Assembly: GCA_005239845.1 (NCBI GenBank)
Contig: SBBD01000039.1
Coordinates: 1 to 5,456, forward strand
DNA from: an archaeon
GTDB lineage: Archaea > Micrarchaeota > Micrarchaeia > Norongarragalinales > SBBD01
Length of the DNA: 5,456 nt
Direction of reading: 5' to 3'
Shown: positions 1 through 5,456 of the stretch, in pieces
Numbering within the stretch: position 1 is the first letter of the stretch
Layout: each line of letters opens with the position of its first letter
The notes under the pieces: generated by a model
Told to the model about the DNA's origin: nothing
What the model saw: the letters and a program-made list of their open reading frames with translations, nothing else
Database searches by the model: none
Program-made: the position numbers and the translations under genes

Positions 1-82
1 GTATGGTAAAACTGCGCTCAGAACCTAACGGAAGTTTCCGCCTTGCCCTTTCTTTTGGTAAAGGCGACTCTTTTTCTGGCAT
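1..82 (-). CDS. 5' end of an unidentified gene (partial, runs off left edge)
   Basis: An open frame starts at an ATG (bases 82-80) and stays open for 27 codons to the window edge. It begins MPEKESPLPKERARRKLP and ends in RSFTI at the edge. A strong Shine-Dalgarno match, GAGGAG (97-92), lies 9 bases upstream, which is the main support for a real gene. The start lies 56 bases after the stop of the NFACT-N gene on the same strand, so the two are probably co-transcribed. The visible part is basic and proline-rich and has no diagnostic domain. Because the upstream protein lacks the NFACT-R (DUF814) domain, this could be a separately encoded NFACT-R protein: such domains often open with an aromatic or arginine-rich strand followed by a short glycine turn, which RSFTI could start. 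That is a guess from context, and too little sequence is visible to name it. Confidence 0.5.
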   Translation of the reverse strand, partial: MPEKESPLPKERARRKLPLGSERSFTI

Positions 83-91
83 ATGTTAGTT

Positions 92-97
92 CTCCTC
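92..97 (-). promoter_or_regulatory. Ribosome binding site for the partial left-edge gene
   Basis: GAGGAG read on the minus strand, 9 bases before the ATG at 82-80. It is the strongest Shine-Dalgarno match in this part of the window and is the main reason for calling the partial gene. Confidence 0.5.
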
Positions 98-138
98 ACA
101 TAGGCATAAAAATACTCCGTAGATTGTCGTATTGTTTT

Positions 139-1149
139 CTAAAGGGTGACTGTGATTTTCTTCAGCTTCCCGACTTTCGCCTTCTCCAGCTCCTCGAACA
201 GTTTATCGTAGTGCAAGTAGATGGCTTCCGCCTTTTTCCTGGCCTCCTGTTCCCCTTGCTCCAGTTCCGCCAAGGCGCGCTCCTGTTCTTGCAGCGTATG
301 CCTCAAGCGCTGCATTTCAGGGTCTTCTTTTGGCGCTTCCCGCGCATGCGAGTAATAGGCTTCAATAGCTTCCGAAAACGTGGCGTACTTGGCGGGCGCT
401 GCCGGCCTCATTTTGGCAAGGGGGTAGGCAGCGAACTCTACAGCCGTTTCCCCGTCAAAATAGACGACGGGAGCCAGCGGGCGGGAGAACAACGAACGGA
501 CTTCATCCACGAGTATTTTTCGGTCTTCTTCAGCCAACGATTCCACCATCGTATCAAGGGAAAGGTCGGACATGGCGCACGCTTCCTCCAAGTAAAATGG
601 CGAGACGTTGACGTGCTTGGAAAGGGCGGACACCAGTTTTCCGTTCCAGGAAGACAATAATGCGAGCGTAAGCTTCTCCGCTGGCAGTTTGTCGTTGGGT
701 GGAAGAGCATATTTTTGTTTGGGGCCGAGCTTGCGGTGCGTATAGGCGGCGCGCTTCCACGCGTCCACGATTTGGAAGTCGGAAGTGCACAAAACCATGT
801 TTCCCTGCTTCAGCATCTCGAAAATTAGAATGGATTCCTCGGCTTTCTTTAACCGCACACAAAAGATGCGGTCTTGTTGCAGTTGTTCCACTTTTAGCAC
901 GCGGGCGTTCTCCAGGTGGTCGCGCAGCAAGCGCACGAAAGAAGAAACGGGAAGGGGCTCAGGCAACTGGGGGGTAAGGTAAGCGGATTGCCCCAAATGG
1001 ACTTGCAGGTTATGCTCTTGCTTTGCCTTGAACTTGAAGCGGAAGGCGCCGGGCCCCAGGTCGTATATTTGGTTCAGGAAGCTGCCTGGCAGAACCGTGT
1101 TCAGCTCGCGTACGAGATAGTGGTAGTCCACGTTGTTCATGGGGCGCAT
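139..1149 (-). CDS. NFACT-N domain protein (Rqc2/RqcH/FbpA family), lacking NFACT-R
   Basis: 336 residues from the chosen start MRPMNNVDYHYLVREL, which matches the usual opening of the family. Residues 1-150 fit the NFACT-N domain, including the strand pair IFEMLKQGNMVL (109-120) and the RKLGPKQKYALPP stretch (139-151). A helix-hairpin-helix-like part follows (about 157-220, with NVSPFYLEEA). A charged coiled coil covers about 276-325, and the chain ends KKITVTL. Full-length relatives bind the large ribosomal subunit and tRNA in ribosome-associated quality control, adding C-terminal tails to stalled chains. They have about 550-700 residues, with a second coil helix and an NFACT-R domain that are absent here. 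An upstream ATG at 1218 would add 23 residues, but GAGGT lies 7 bases before 1149. The family assignment is firm. The function of the short form is inferred. Confidence 0.85.
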   Translation of the reverse strand: MRPMNNVDYHYLVRELNTVLPGSFLNQIYDLGPGAFRFKFKAKQEHNLQVHLGQSAYLTPQLPEPLPVSSFVRLLRDHLENARVLKVEQLQQDRIFCVRLKKAEESILIFEMLKQGNMVLCTSDFQIVDAWKRAAYTHRKLGPKQKYALPPNDKLPAEKLTLALLSSWNGKLVSALSKHVNVSPFYLEEACAMSDLSLDTMVESLAEEDRKILVDEVRSLFSRPLAPVVYFDGETAVEFAAYPLAKMRPAAPAKYATFSEAIEAYYSHAREAPKEDPEMQRLRHTLQEQERALAELEQGEQEARKKAEAIYLHYDKLFEELEKAKVGKLKKITVTL

Positions 1150-1155
1150 GTACAT

Positions 1156-1161
1156 AACCTC
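1156..1161 (-). promoter_or_regulatory. Ribosome binding site deciding the NFACT start
   Basis: GAGGTT on the minus strand. Its GAGGT core lies 7 bases before the ATG at 1149, a normal spacing, but directly abuts the ATG at 1155 and lies inside the reading frame of the longer form from 1218. It therefore favours 1149. A weak A/T-rich box (AGAAAATAAG on the minus strand, about 1198-1189) is placed to give a transcript start just before it. Confidence 0.45.
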
Positions 1162-1203
1162 GTAAGAAGACATAAAAAAGGATGCAGGCTTATTTTCTAC
1201 AGA

Positions 1204-1223
1204 TTTTCGTCGATTCACGAAAA
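1204..1223. repeat. Inverted repeat in the divergent promoter region (possible operator)
   Basis: TTTTCGT (1204-1210) and its exact reverse complement ACGAAAA (1217-1223) are separated by six bases (CGATTC). The site sits between the divergent NFACT and ABC genes, where a regulator acting on either could bind. No T tract follows on a strand where a terminator would be needed. A direct repeat, AAAC(A/G)AATGC, lies next to it at 1223-1232 and 1245-1254. An operator role is inferred from symmetry and position only. Confidence 0.3.
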
Positions 1224-1252
1224 AACAAATGCTTGGGAACCGTGAAACGAAT

Positions 1253-1264
1253 GCAAGTTAAAAG
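1253..1264 (+). promoter_or_regulatory. Candidate archaeal TATA-type box for the ABC operon
   Basis: GCAAGTTAAAAG contains TTAAAA (1258-1263). With usual archaeal spacing, transcription would start near 1285-1290, downstream of the ATG at 1277 and about 45 bases before the ATG at 1334. The box matches 10 of 12 bases of the one before the lysyl-tRNA synthetase gene (4995-5006). Such boxes are common by chance in A/T-rich DNA, so confidence is low. Confidence 0.25.
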
Positions 1265-1323
1265 AAAAGGAGAAAGATGTCGGGGAATGTGAAAGGAGTT
1301 GAGTGGTACTATGCGGCGTGCTT

Positions 1324-1327
1324 GGAG
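1324..1327 (+). promoter_or_regulatory. Ribosome binding site supporting the ABC ATPase start at 1334
   Basis: GGAG lies 6 bases before the ATG at 1334. A competing AAAGGAG (1266-1272) lies only 4 bases before the in-frame ATG at 1277. The inner site has better spacing and yields the usual family N terminus. Confidence 0.4.
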
Positions 1328-1333
1328 AAAACC

Positions 1334-2044
1334 ATGAAAAAGACCGTGTTGAGGCTGGAAAAAGTGAAGAAGCACTACCGCATGGGCACCACGGTGGTCA
1401 AGGCGCTTGATGGAGTGAGCGTGGAAGTAACGTCAGGGGAATCCGTGGCTGTCATGGGGCCCTCGGGAAGCGGAAAGAGCACGCTCCTGCACATCCTGGG
1501 GTGCCTGGACCGCCCGACAAGCGGCGACATGTTCTTGGACGGAATGAAGGTGTCCGACTTGGGCGAGGACGAGCTGGCGGCCGTCCGCAACAAGAAGATC
1601 GGGTTCGTGTTCCAGTTCTTCTTCCTGGTTCCGACGCTTACCGTGCTGGAGAACGTGGAGCTTCCCATGATGTTTGCAGGAGCGGATGCGGAGACGCAGA
1701 AGGAAAGGGCGATTGAGTTGCTGAAACGAGTGGGGTTGGGAGACCGATTGCACCACAAGCCTTCCGAGTTGAGCGGGGGGCAGCGCCAGCGCGTGGCGAT
1801 TGCGAGGGCGTTGGCCAACCATCCGGCCATCTTATTGGCGGACGAGCCTACGGGAAACCTAGACTCGAAGTCCGGAAGCGAGATTCTCGGCGTATTCGAT
1901 GAACTGAATGAGGAAGGGATGACGCTGATTACGGTTACGCACGACGCTTCCCTCGTCAGCCACGCGAACCGCGTGCTGCACATCAAGGACGGCCGGATTG
2001 AAAAAGAGGAGCGCGCGCATACGAAGAAGAAAAAAGAGCAATAA
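1334..2044 (+). CDS. ABC transporter ATP-binding protein, LolD/MacB family
   Basis: This 236-residue ATPase is the cytoplasmic motor of the transporter and hydrolyses ATP to drive the permease encoded two genes downstream. All nucleotide-binding motifs are visible: Walker A GPSGSGKST (42-50), Q-loop glutamine 94 in FVFQ, signature LSGGQ (146-150), Walker B ILLADE with catalytic E171, D-loop NLDS (175-178) and switch histidine H203. The pattern LGCLDRPTSG (55-64) followed by EPTGNLD is typical of the LolD/MacB/FtsE branch. After the Q-loop it reads FFFLVP where relatives usually have a polar residue and an asparagine (SFNLLP-like). The C terminus is a lysine-rich tail. The start at 1334 matches family length (about 220-240) and has GGAG at 6 bases. 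An in-frame ATG at 1277 would add 19 residues without family match. The stop is 39 bases before the next gene. Substrate unknown. Confidence 0.93.
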   Translation: MKKTVLRLEKVKKHYRMGTTVVKALDGVSVEVTSGESVAVMGPSGSGKSTLLHILGCLDRPTSGDMFLDGMKVSDLGEDELAAVRNKKIGFVFQFFFLVPTLTVLENVELPMMFAGADAETQKERAIELLKRVGLGDRLHHKPSELSGGQRQRVAIARALANHPAILLADEPTGNLDSKSGSEILGVFDELNEEGMTLITVTHDASLVSHANRVLHIKDGRIEKEERAHTKKKKEQ

Positions 2045-2083
2045 GAAACAACATACGATTGGAATGCTGAAAGGTGAGAGAAA

Positions 2084-3628
2084 ATGGAAAGAAAACTGGG
2101 TTTTGGAATCCTCTTGTTGTTTGTATTTCTCGGGAGTGTCCAAGCGGCTCCACAACTGCAGAGCTATAACGTTTCGCCTTCGACGTTGAAGCCAGGCATG
2201 GGCGGCACCCTCAGCGTCCAAGTTTACAATCCCAGCTCCACGGAATACATTTCTGGAGCTGAAATCCAAGCTTCTGCAGACCAATTGCAGTTCCCCAGAG
2301 GCGTATCGCTGGGAGACATCGGGGCGCTGGGCACGACGCTGGCTTCCCTCCCCTTCAAGGTGAGGGAGGATGCGGTGCCTGGAAACTACGTGGTGACGCT
2401 GACGTTGGCCTACATCAGCAACGTGGGGGGAACCACTTCCGGATACAAGAAGTTTTCGATTCCCGTAACGATTTCGCCCACGCTCCTGCTGCAAGTGGAA
2501 AACGTGGAAGTAAGCAAGTCCTCGATTGCGCCTGGCGATTCTTTCGTCATCAACGCGACCCTCGTCAATAAGGGAGGGCGTTTGAACAACATGATTCTTT
2601 CCTATCCGAGCAACTCCAATTTTTCCTTTGACGGCCAAAACCAGATCCTCCTAGGAGACTTGGAAAGCAACGGGGAAAAGCGCATCGTGGTGCCCTTGAT
2701 TGCCGGAGAGCGCATCAAGGCCGGATATTATTCTGTTGCGCTCACGCTTAAGTATGATGACGCCGTGTCCACAGGAAAGACGGAGGAATTGCTGGTGGGG
2801 CCTATCAGCGCCGTCAGCGAATCCTCGCGCGTAACCATTTATGCGGAAACGCAAAGCATGGCCCCCGGCAGCACCTCTTCCCTGAAACTGCGCGTAAAGA
2901 ACACTGGAGATGACACGCTGTTCGACGTCCACGTCATCCTTCCGGAAGAGGCGGCCTTCTTCGTGCCCTTGGACTTCAGCGAAAAAATCATCCCGTCAAT
3001 TGAGTCTGGAGAGGAAGCCACCGTAGAGTTTCAAGTAGGCGTAAGCACGAATGCGGAAGTCAAGGCCTACAGCGTCCCCCTCACCATCCGCTACCAAGGA
3101 AAAACCTTGGGAAGCCAGGTAGTGACCAAGAACGTGGGGCTGCGCGTGGCCGGCACCCCCGAGCTTGCCGTGATTGCCAGCACGAGCCCTGCGCCCATGA
3201 CCGTGGGGGCCCAGCAGTACAAGCTCTCCGTGCAAGTGTCGAATGTAGGGAATACGGCCGTGAGAGCCGTAGCCGTCTACGTTTCCTCGGAAACCCTCGA
3301 ATTTCTGGGCTCGCAGAAGGAATACGTTGGCACGCTGAATCTGGATGATTACAGCACGAGCCAGTTCCCCGTCGTCGTCAAGCCCGGAACAACGCCGGGA
3401 ACGTATGAAGTAAGCGTGGAACTCACCTACAAGGACGCCTACAACAATCCCTACCGGGAAACGCACAAGGCCAGCATCGAGGTGGTTTCCTCGGATGTGG
3501 CCGCGTTGGCAAGAGGCCCAACGTCCACGAACCCCTTCCTCATCGTGGGAGGCATCGTCCTCCTTGCTGCCGTCCTGTATTTCGGGTACAACCGGTTCCT
3601 CAAGAAAAAAAAGCCTGAACTCAAGTAG
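2084..3628 (+). CDS. Secreted, membrane-anchored Ig-like repeat protein (COG1361 'S-layer domain' type)
   Basis: 514 residues. A signal peptide (basic MERK, then a hydrophobic run to about residue 18, likely cut after VQA at 21) sends it outside. Four tandem domains of about 110 residues follow (22-132, 133-243, 246-358, 360-470). Each has an early PG-turn plus alternating strand (such as IAPGDSFVINATLVN) and a late G-Y-strand (such as TPGTYEVSVELTY), as in NEW3/CARDB-like beta sandwiches. One transmembrane helix (about 484-501) anchors it, and the KKKK-containing tail faces the cytoplasm. GGTGA lies 6 bases before the ATG. Gaps of 39 and 27 bases to the ATPase and permease genes make co-transcription very likely. 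The topology and repeats are seen directly. A role as the external partner of the transporter, gathering substrate or bridging to the S-layer, is inferred. No enzyme motif is visible. Confidence 0.85.
   Translation: MERKLGFGILLLFVFLGSVQAAPQLQSYNVSPSTLKPGMGGTLSVQVYNPSSTEYISGAEIQASADQLQFPRGVSLGDIGALGTTLASLPFKVREDAVPGNYVVTLTLAYISNVGGTTSGYKKFSIPVTISPTLLLQVENVEVSKSSIAPGDSFVINATLVNKGGRLNNMILSYPSNSNFSFDGQNQILLGDLESNGEKRIVVPLIAGERIKAGYYSVALTLKYDDAVSTGKTEELLVGPISAVSESSRVTIYAETQSMAPGSTSSLKLRVKNTGDDTLFDVHVILPEEAAFFVPLDFSEKIIPSIESGEEATVEFQVGVSTNAEVKAYSVPLTIRYQGKTLGSQVVTKNVGLRVAGTPELAVIASTSPAPMTVGAQQYKLSVQVSNVGNTAVRAVAVYVSSETLEFLGSQKEYVGTLNLDDYSTSQFPVVVKPGTTPGTYEVSVELTYKDAYNNPYRETHKASIEVVSSDVAALARGPTSTNPFLIVGGIVLLAAVLYFGYNRFLKKKKPELK
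2147..3493 (+). repeat. Four tandem Ig-like domain repeats within the exported protein
   Basis: Protein-level repeats at bases 2147-2479, 2480-2812, 2819-3157 and 3161-3493. The early signatures start at residues 36 (KPGMGGTLSVQVYN), 148 (IAPGDSFVINATLVN), 259 (MAPGSTSSLKLRVKN) and 372 (MTVGAQQYKLSVQVSN). The late signatures start at 98 (VPGNYVVTLTLAY), 212 (KAGYYSVALTLKY), 325 (EVKAYSVPLTIRY) and 437 (TPGTYEVSVELTY). The spacing of about 111-113 residues is nearly constant. Divergence is high, so the duplications are old. Domain 3 has lost the glycine of the late turn, and domain 4 has lost the proline of the early one. Confidence 0.7.
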
Positions 3629-3655
3629 GCGCAATTTTAGTTAACGTGAGCCAGC

Positions 3656-4861
3656 ATGCGGATACCTGACTTGGTGGCTTATGCAATCAAAAGCTTGCGC
3701 CACCGCTCTTTGCGCAGCTGGCTTACCATTCTAGGCATCGTCATCGGCATTGCCGCCATCGTCATCCTGATTTCGCTCGCGCAAGGACTGGATACGAGCA
3801 TCAAAAACCAGCTCAGCATCTTGGGGACGAACTATGCCGTCATTCTTCCGGGGAACGTGTTCCAAAGCGGCTTTCGCTTCGGCCCTCCCATCTTGAAAGG
3901 GATATTGTACACGCGGGACGTGGAGTTGATCGAGAACGTCGCGGGAGTGGAAACCGCATCCGGAAACATCGCCATCCCCCTGACTTCCGTCGAGTTCAAG
4001 GGGGAAAACATCACGTCTAGCGTCGCGGGCGTGAACGTGGAGACTTATAAACGGTACATCACTTCCGGGTTGGAGGAAGGAAAGTTTTTTGTGGACGGGG
4101 ACCCGAATGGTGCGGTGATTGGCCATGGCGTTGCGCACGACTCGTTCAATAAAGACATGCAGGTGGGGGACACGCTAGTCATTCGAGAAAAAGCGTTCAA
4201 AGTGAGGGGCATCATCAATAAGGTGGGCGCCACGGGAGGCAACTTCGACCAGCTCATCTTGATCGACCATCGTGCCGCGCGAGCGATTCTTAAGGAAAAG
4301 GAAGAGAGCCGCGTCACCTCCATCTTAGCCGTGACGCGCCAAGGCTCGGACGTTAAGCCCATCGCGGAAGAAATCAAGTCCACGCTGAGGAACTCGCATA
4401 AGGTGAAGGAAGGGGAAGAGGACTTTACGGTGCTGACCGCGGAATCCGTTTCCGAACAAATAGGGCAAATTACGGGCATTCTTTCCCTGTTTCTGGGAGG
4501 CGTGGCCGCCATTTCGCTCGTTGTTGGAGGAATCGGGGTGGCGAACGCCATGTTCACTTCCGTCTTGGAAAGGACGAGGGAAATCGGCATCCTGAAAGCG
4601 CTGGGGGCCTCGCAAAAAGCCATCCTGCAGCTCTTCCTGCTGGAATCCGGCATTATTGGGGCAGTAGGAGGCATCTTGGGAGTCTTGTTGGCCATCGGGG
4701 TTTCAAGGCTGTTGAACTATTTCGGCGTGCCCAGCATCGTCTCGTGGGAACTCATGGCGTTCGCGTTGCTGTTCTCGTTCGGGGTGGGCGTGGTCTCGGG
4801 ACTCGTGCCGGCAAGAAACGCCAGCAAGCTCGAGCCCGTGGAAGCGTTGCGATACGAATAA
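3656..4861 (+). CDS. ABC transporter permease, MacB/FtsX family
   Basis: This 401-residue inner-membrane subunit has the four-helix layout of the MacB/LolC/FtsX superfamily. The N terminus, AIKSLRHRSLRSWLTILGIVIGIAAIVI (split here only by helix 1 at about 22-42), is the family hallmark. A large MacB-type external domain fills about 43-273. Helices 2-4 lie at about 274-298, 326-350 and 366-385. The cytoplasmic segment ERTREIGILKALGAS (305-319) is the usual coupling region that contacts the ATPase. The protein ends PVEALRYE, the common family terminus. These proteins do not form a normal channel but pass ATP-driven motion to the outer domain. GTGAG lies 5 bases before the ATG, and the gene starts 27 bases after the Ig-repeat gene. 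It most likely pairs with the ATPase upstream. Length is normal. Substrate (peptide, lipoprotein or drug) cannot be told. Confidence 0.93.
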   Translation: MRIPDLVAYAIKSLRHRSLRSWLTILGIVIGIAAIVILISLAQGLDTSIKNQLSILGTNYAVILPGNVFQSGFRFGPPILKGILYTRDVELIENVAGVETASGNIAIPLTSVEFKGENITSSVAGVNVETYKRYITSGLEEGKFFVDGDPNGAVIGHGVAHDSFNKDMQVGDTLVIREKAFKVRGIINKVGATGGNFDQLILIDHRAARAILKEKEESRVTSILAVTRQGSDVKPIAEEIKSTLRNSHKVKEGEEDFTVLTAESVSEQIGQITGILSLFLGGVAAISLVVGGIGVANAMFTSVLERTREIGILKALGASQKAILQLFLLESGIIGAVGGILGVLLAIGVSRLLNYFGVPSIVSWELMAFALLFSFGVGVVSGLVPARNASKLEPVEALRYE

Positions 4862-4976
4862 AAAATAAGAAAAAGACGCCTATCTCTTTCGTCCATCTAA
4901 AAGAGGAAAAGTCTCGCCTGCCCTCTCGGGTACGAATAAAAAACCCTTTCTCCAATCGCTCAGATACGAATAAAAA
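4853..4976. repeat. Three copies of TACGAATAAAAA around and after the permease stop
   Basis: Exact 12-base copies start at 4853, 4931 and 4965. The first two have one further A. The first copy overlaps the permease stop codon, where it encodes Y-E-stop. The third is preceded by bases that in the same phase read S-L-R-Y-E-stop, close to the permease end A-L-R-Y-E-stop. Spacings are 78 and 34 bases. The copies may be leftovers of duplicated gene ends, repeated AATAAAAA promoter-like boxes, or binding sites. They are too short for CRISPR repeats. Confidence 0.55.
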
Positions 4977-4994
4977 CGCTCTTCAACGATAAAG

Positions 4995-5006
4995 GTAAGT
5001 TTAAAG
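4995..5006 (+). promoter_or_regulatory. Candidate TATA-type promoter of the lysyl-tRNA synthetase gene
   Basis: GTAAGTTTAAAG contains TTTAAA (5000-5005). Archaeal spacing would place the transcript start near 5027-5030, giving a leader of only about 12 bases before the ATG at 5041. That fits the lack of a good Shine-Dalgarno site there (only GAAAG is present). The box resembles the candidate at 1253-1264 in 10 of 12 positions. Confidence 0.35.
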
Positions 5007-5040
5007 TGGACCGTTGGAAATTCGGTTAAAGTTGAAAGAA

Positions 5041-5456
5041 ATGGATCCAGAAAGAAAGGCGGCCTTGGAGGAACTGGTGAAGAAAGGCGTCAACCCGTAT
5101 CCTTATTCCTACGTGCGGACGCATTACGCGCAGGAAGTGCACGAACAGTATGCCGCACTGGAGGGAAAGAAGGTACGGGTGGCGGGGCGTTTGATGACGA
5201 AACGCTCTTTCGGGCAACTCGTGTTCGCCACCATCCATGACGTTTCCGGAAAACTGCAAGTCCTTATCCGTTCAGACCATGTCGGGAAGGAGGAACTCGC
5301 AAATTTCGAGAGGCTTGACTTGGGAGACTTTATTGGAGCGGAAGGCAAGGTAACGAAGACCAAGAAAGGCGAAATTTCAATCGATGTGGAAAAGTTCGAG
5401 GTTTTGGCCAAGTCCTTGAGGGCGCTGCCGGAAAAGTTTCACGGCTTGGAGGACAC
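5041..5456 (+). CDS. lysS: Lysyl-tRNA synthetase, class II, N-terminal part (runs off right edge)
   Basis: 138 codons are visible with no stop, about the first quarter of an enzyme of roughly 490-510 residues that joins lysine to tRNA-Lys in the cytoplasm. The opening has the class II LysRS lead-in RKAALEELVKKGVNPYPYSY. The OB-fold that reads the tRNA anticodon follows, with VRVAGRLMTKRSFGQLVF (45-62), the strand HDVSGKLQVLI (66-76), DLGDFIGAEGKVTKTKKGE (93-111) and the end mark LAKSLRALPEKFHGLED (122-138). These blocks match the LysRS pattern more closely than the related AspRS and AsnRS, chiefly through GE(L/I)S and LPEK-HGL. The catalytic domain lies beyond the window. It lies 179 bases after the permease with its own candidate promoter, so it is probably not part of that operon. 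The start is the first ATG; an in-frame TTG at 5032 is less likely. Confidence 0.93.
   Translation, partial: MDPERKAALEELVKKGVNPYPYSYVRTHYAQEVHEQYAALEGKKVRVAGRLMTKRSFGQLVFATIHDVSGKLQVLIRSDHVGKEELANFERLDLGDFIGAEGKVTKTKKGEISIDVEKFEVLAKSLRALPEKFHGLED

Noticed and set aside
43..660. Plus-strand open frame of 205 codons
   Set aside because: It lies antisense to the NFACT gene, whose protein matches a known family. Its own product is low-complexity F/R/L-rich with no recognisable domain.
1375..1986. Minus-strand open frame of 203 codons opposite the ABC ATPase
   Set aside because: The opposite strand encodes all the ABC motifs. The serine-rich antisense product is a codon-usage shadow.
1859..2638. 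Minus-strand open frame of 259 codons across the ATPase/Ig-protein junction
   Set aside because: It spans the ends of two well-supported plus-strand genes, has no recognisable domain and no supported start.
2996..3634. Minus-strand open frame of 212 codons opposite the Ig-repeat gene
   Set aside because: It is antisense to repeats 3-4 and the membrane anchor, which are clearly structured. Its H/G/R-rich product looks like a shadow.
4045..4695. Minus-strand open frame of 216 codons opposite the permease
   Set aside because: The plus strand encodes a canonical MacB/FtsX permease here. The antisense product has no family match that I recognise.
4884..4905. Hairpin CTCTTT/AAAGAG after the permease as a terminator
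   Set aside because: The stem is only six base pairs with a ten-base loop and no T tract follows on the plus strand, so I do not call a terminator.
4853..4976. CRISPR-like array
   Set aside because: The repeated unit is only 12-13 bases, spacing is uneven (78 and 34 bases), and no cas genes are nearby.
4744..4992. Small plus-strand gene of 82 codons overlapping the permease end
   Set aside because: Most of it is the permease gene in another frame, the product is arginine/lysine-rich without a domain, and no ribosome binding site stands out.

Overview
The window most resembles a piece of a small archaeal genome, possibly of the DPANN type; this placement is an inference and no rRNA marker is present. 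Three things point that way. Several genes are preceded by GGTGA- or GAGG-type ribosome binding sites. A MacB-like transporter operon contains an exported protein of the archaeal COG1361 'S-layer domain' style. The intergenic regions hold TTTAAA/TTAAAA boxes that would suit TBP. Base composition is balanced to slightly GC-rich and looks even across the genes, so there is no obvious sign of recent transfer.

Layout. On the minus strand, bases 1-1149 hold a short NFACT-N protein (Rqc2/RqcH/FbpA family) that stops after its first coiled-coil helix. It is followed, after 56 bases, by the start of another minus-strand gene that runs off the left edge. A 184-base divergent region (1150-1333) with small inverted and direct repeats separates this from the plus-strand genes. 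Next comes a three-gene plus-strand operon: an ABC ATPase of the LolD/MacB type (1334-2044), a secreted, membrane-anchored protein with four Ig-like repeats (2084-3628), and a MacB/FtsX-type permease (3656-4861). A 179-base spacer (4862-5040) carries a 12-base element in three exact copies, the first overlapping the permease stop codon, and a candidate promoter. The window ends inside a class II lysyl-tRNA synthetase gene (5041 to the edge).

How the genes may work together. The ATPase and permease make a complete type VII-like (MacB/LolCDE superfamily) mechanotransmission ABC module. The Ig-repeat protein lies between them with gaps of only 39 and 27 bases, so it is very likely a partner on the outer face of the membrane, perhaps in the position MacA takes in bacteria. 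The NFACT protein and the lysyl-tRNA synthetase belong to translation and ribosome quality control. They are ordinary cellular genes flanking the transporter.

The points most worth a second look are the NFACT protein without its RNA-binding domain, possibly a split gene; the Ig-repeat protein built into a MacB-type operon; and the triplicated TACGAATAAAAA element.
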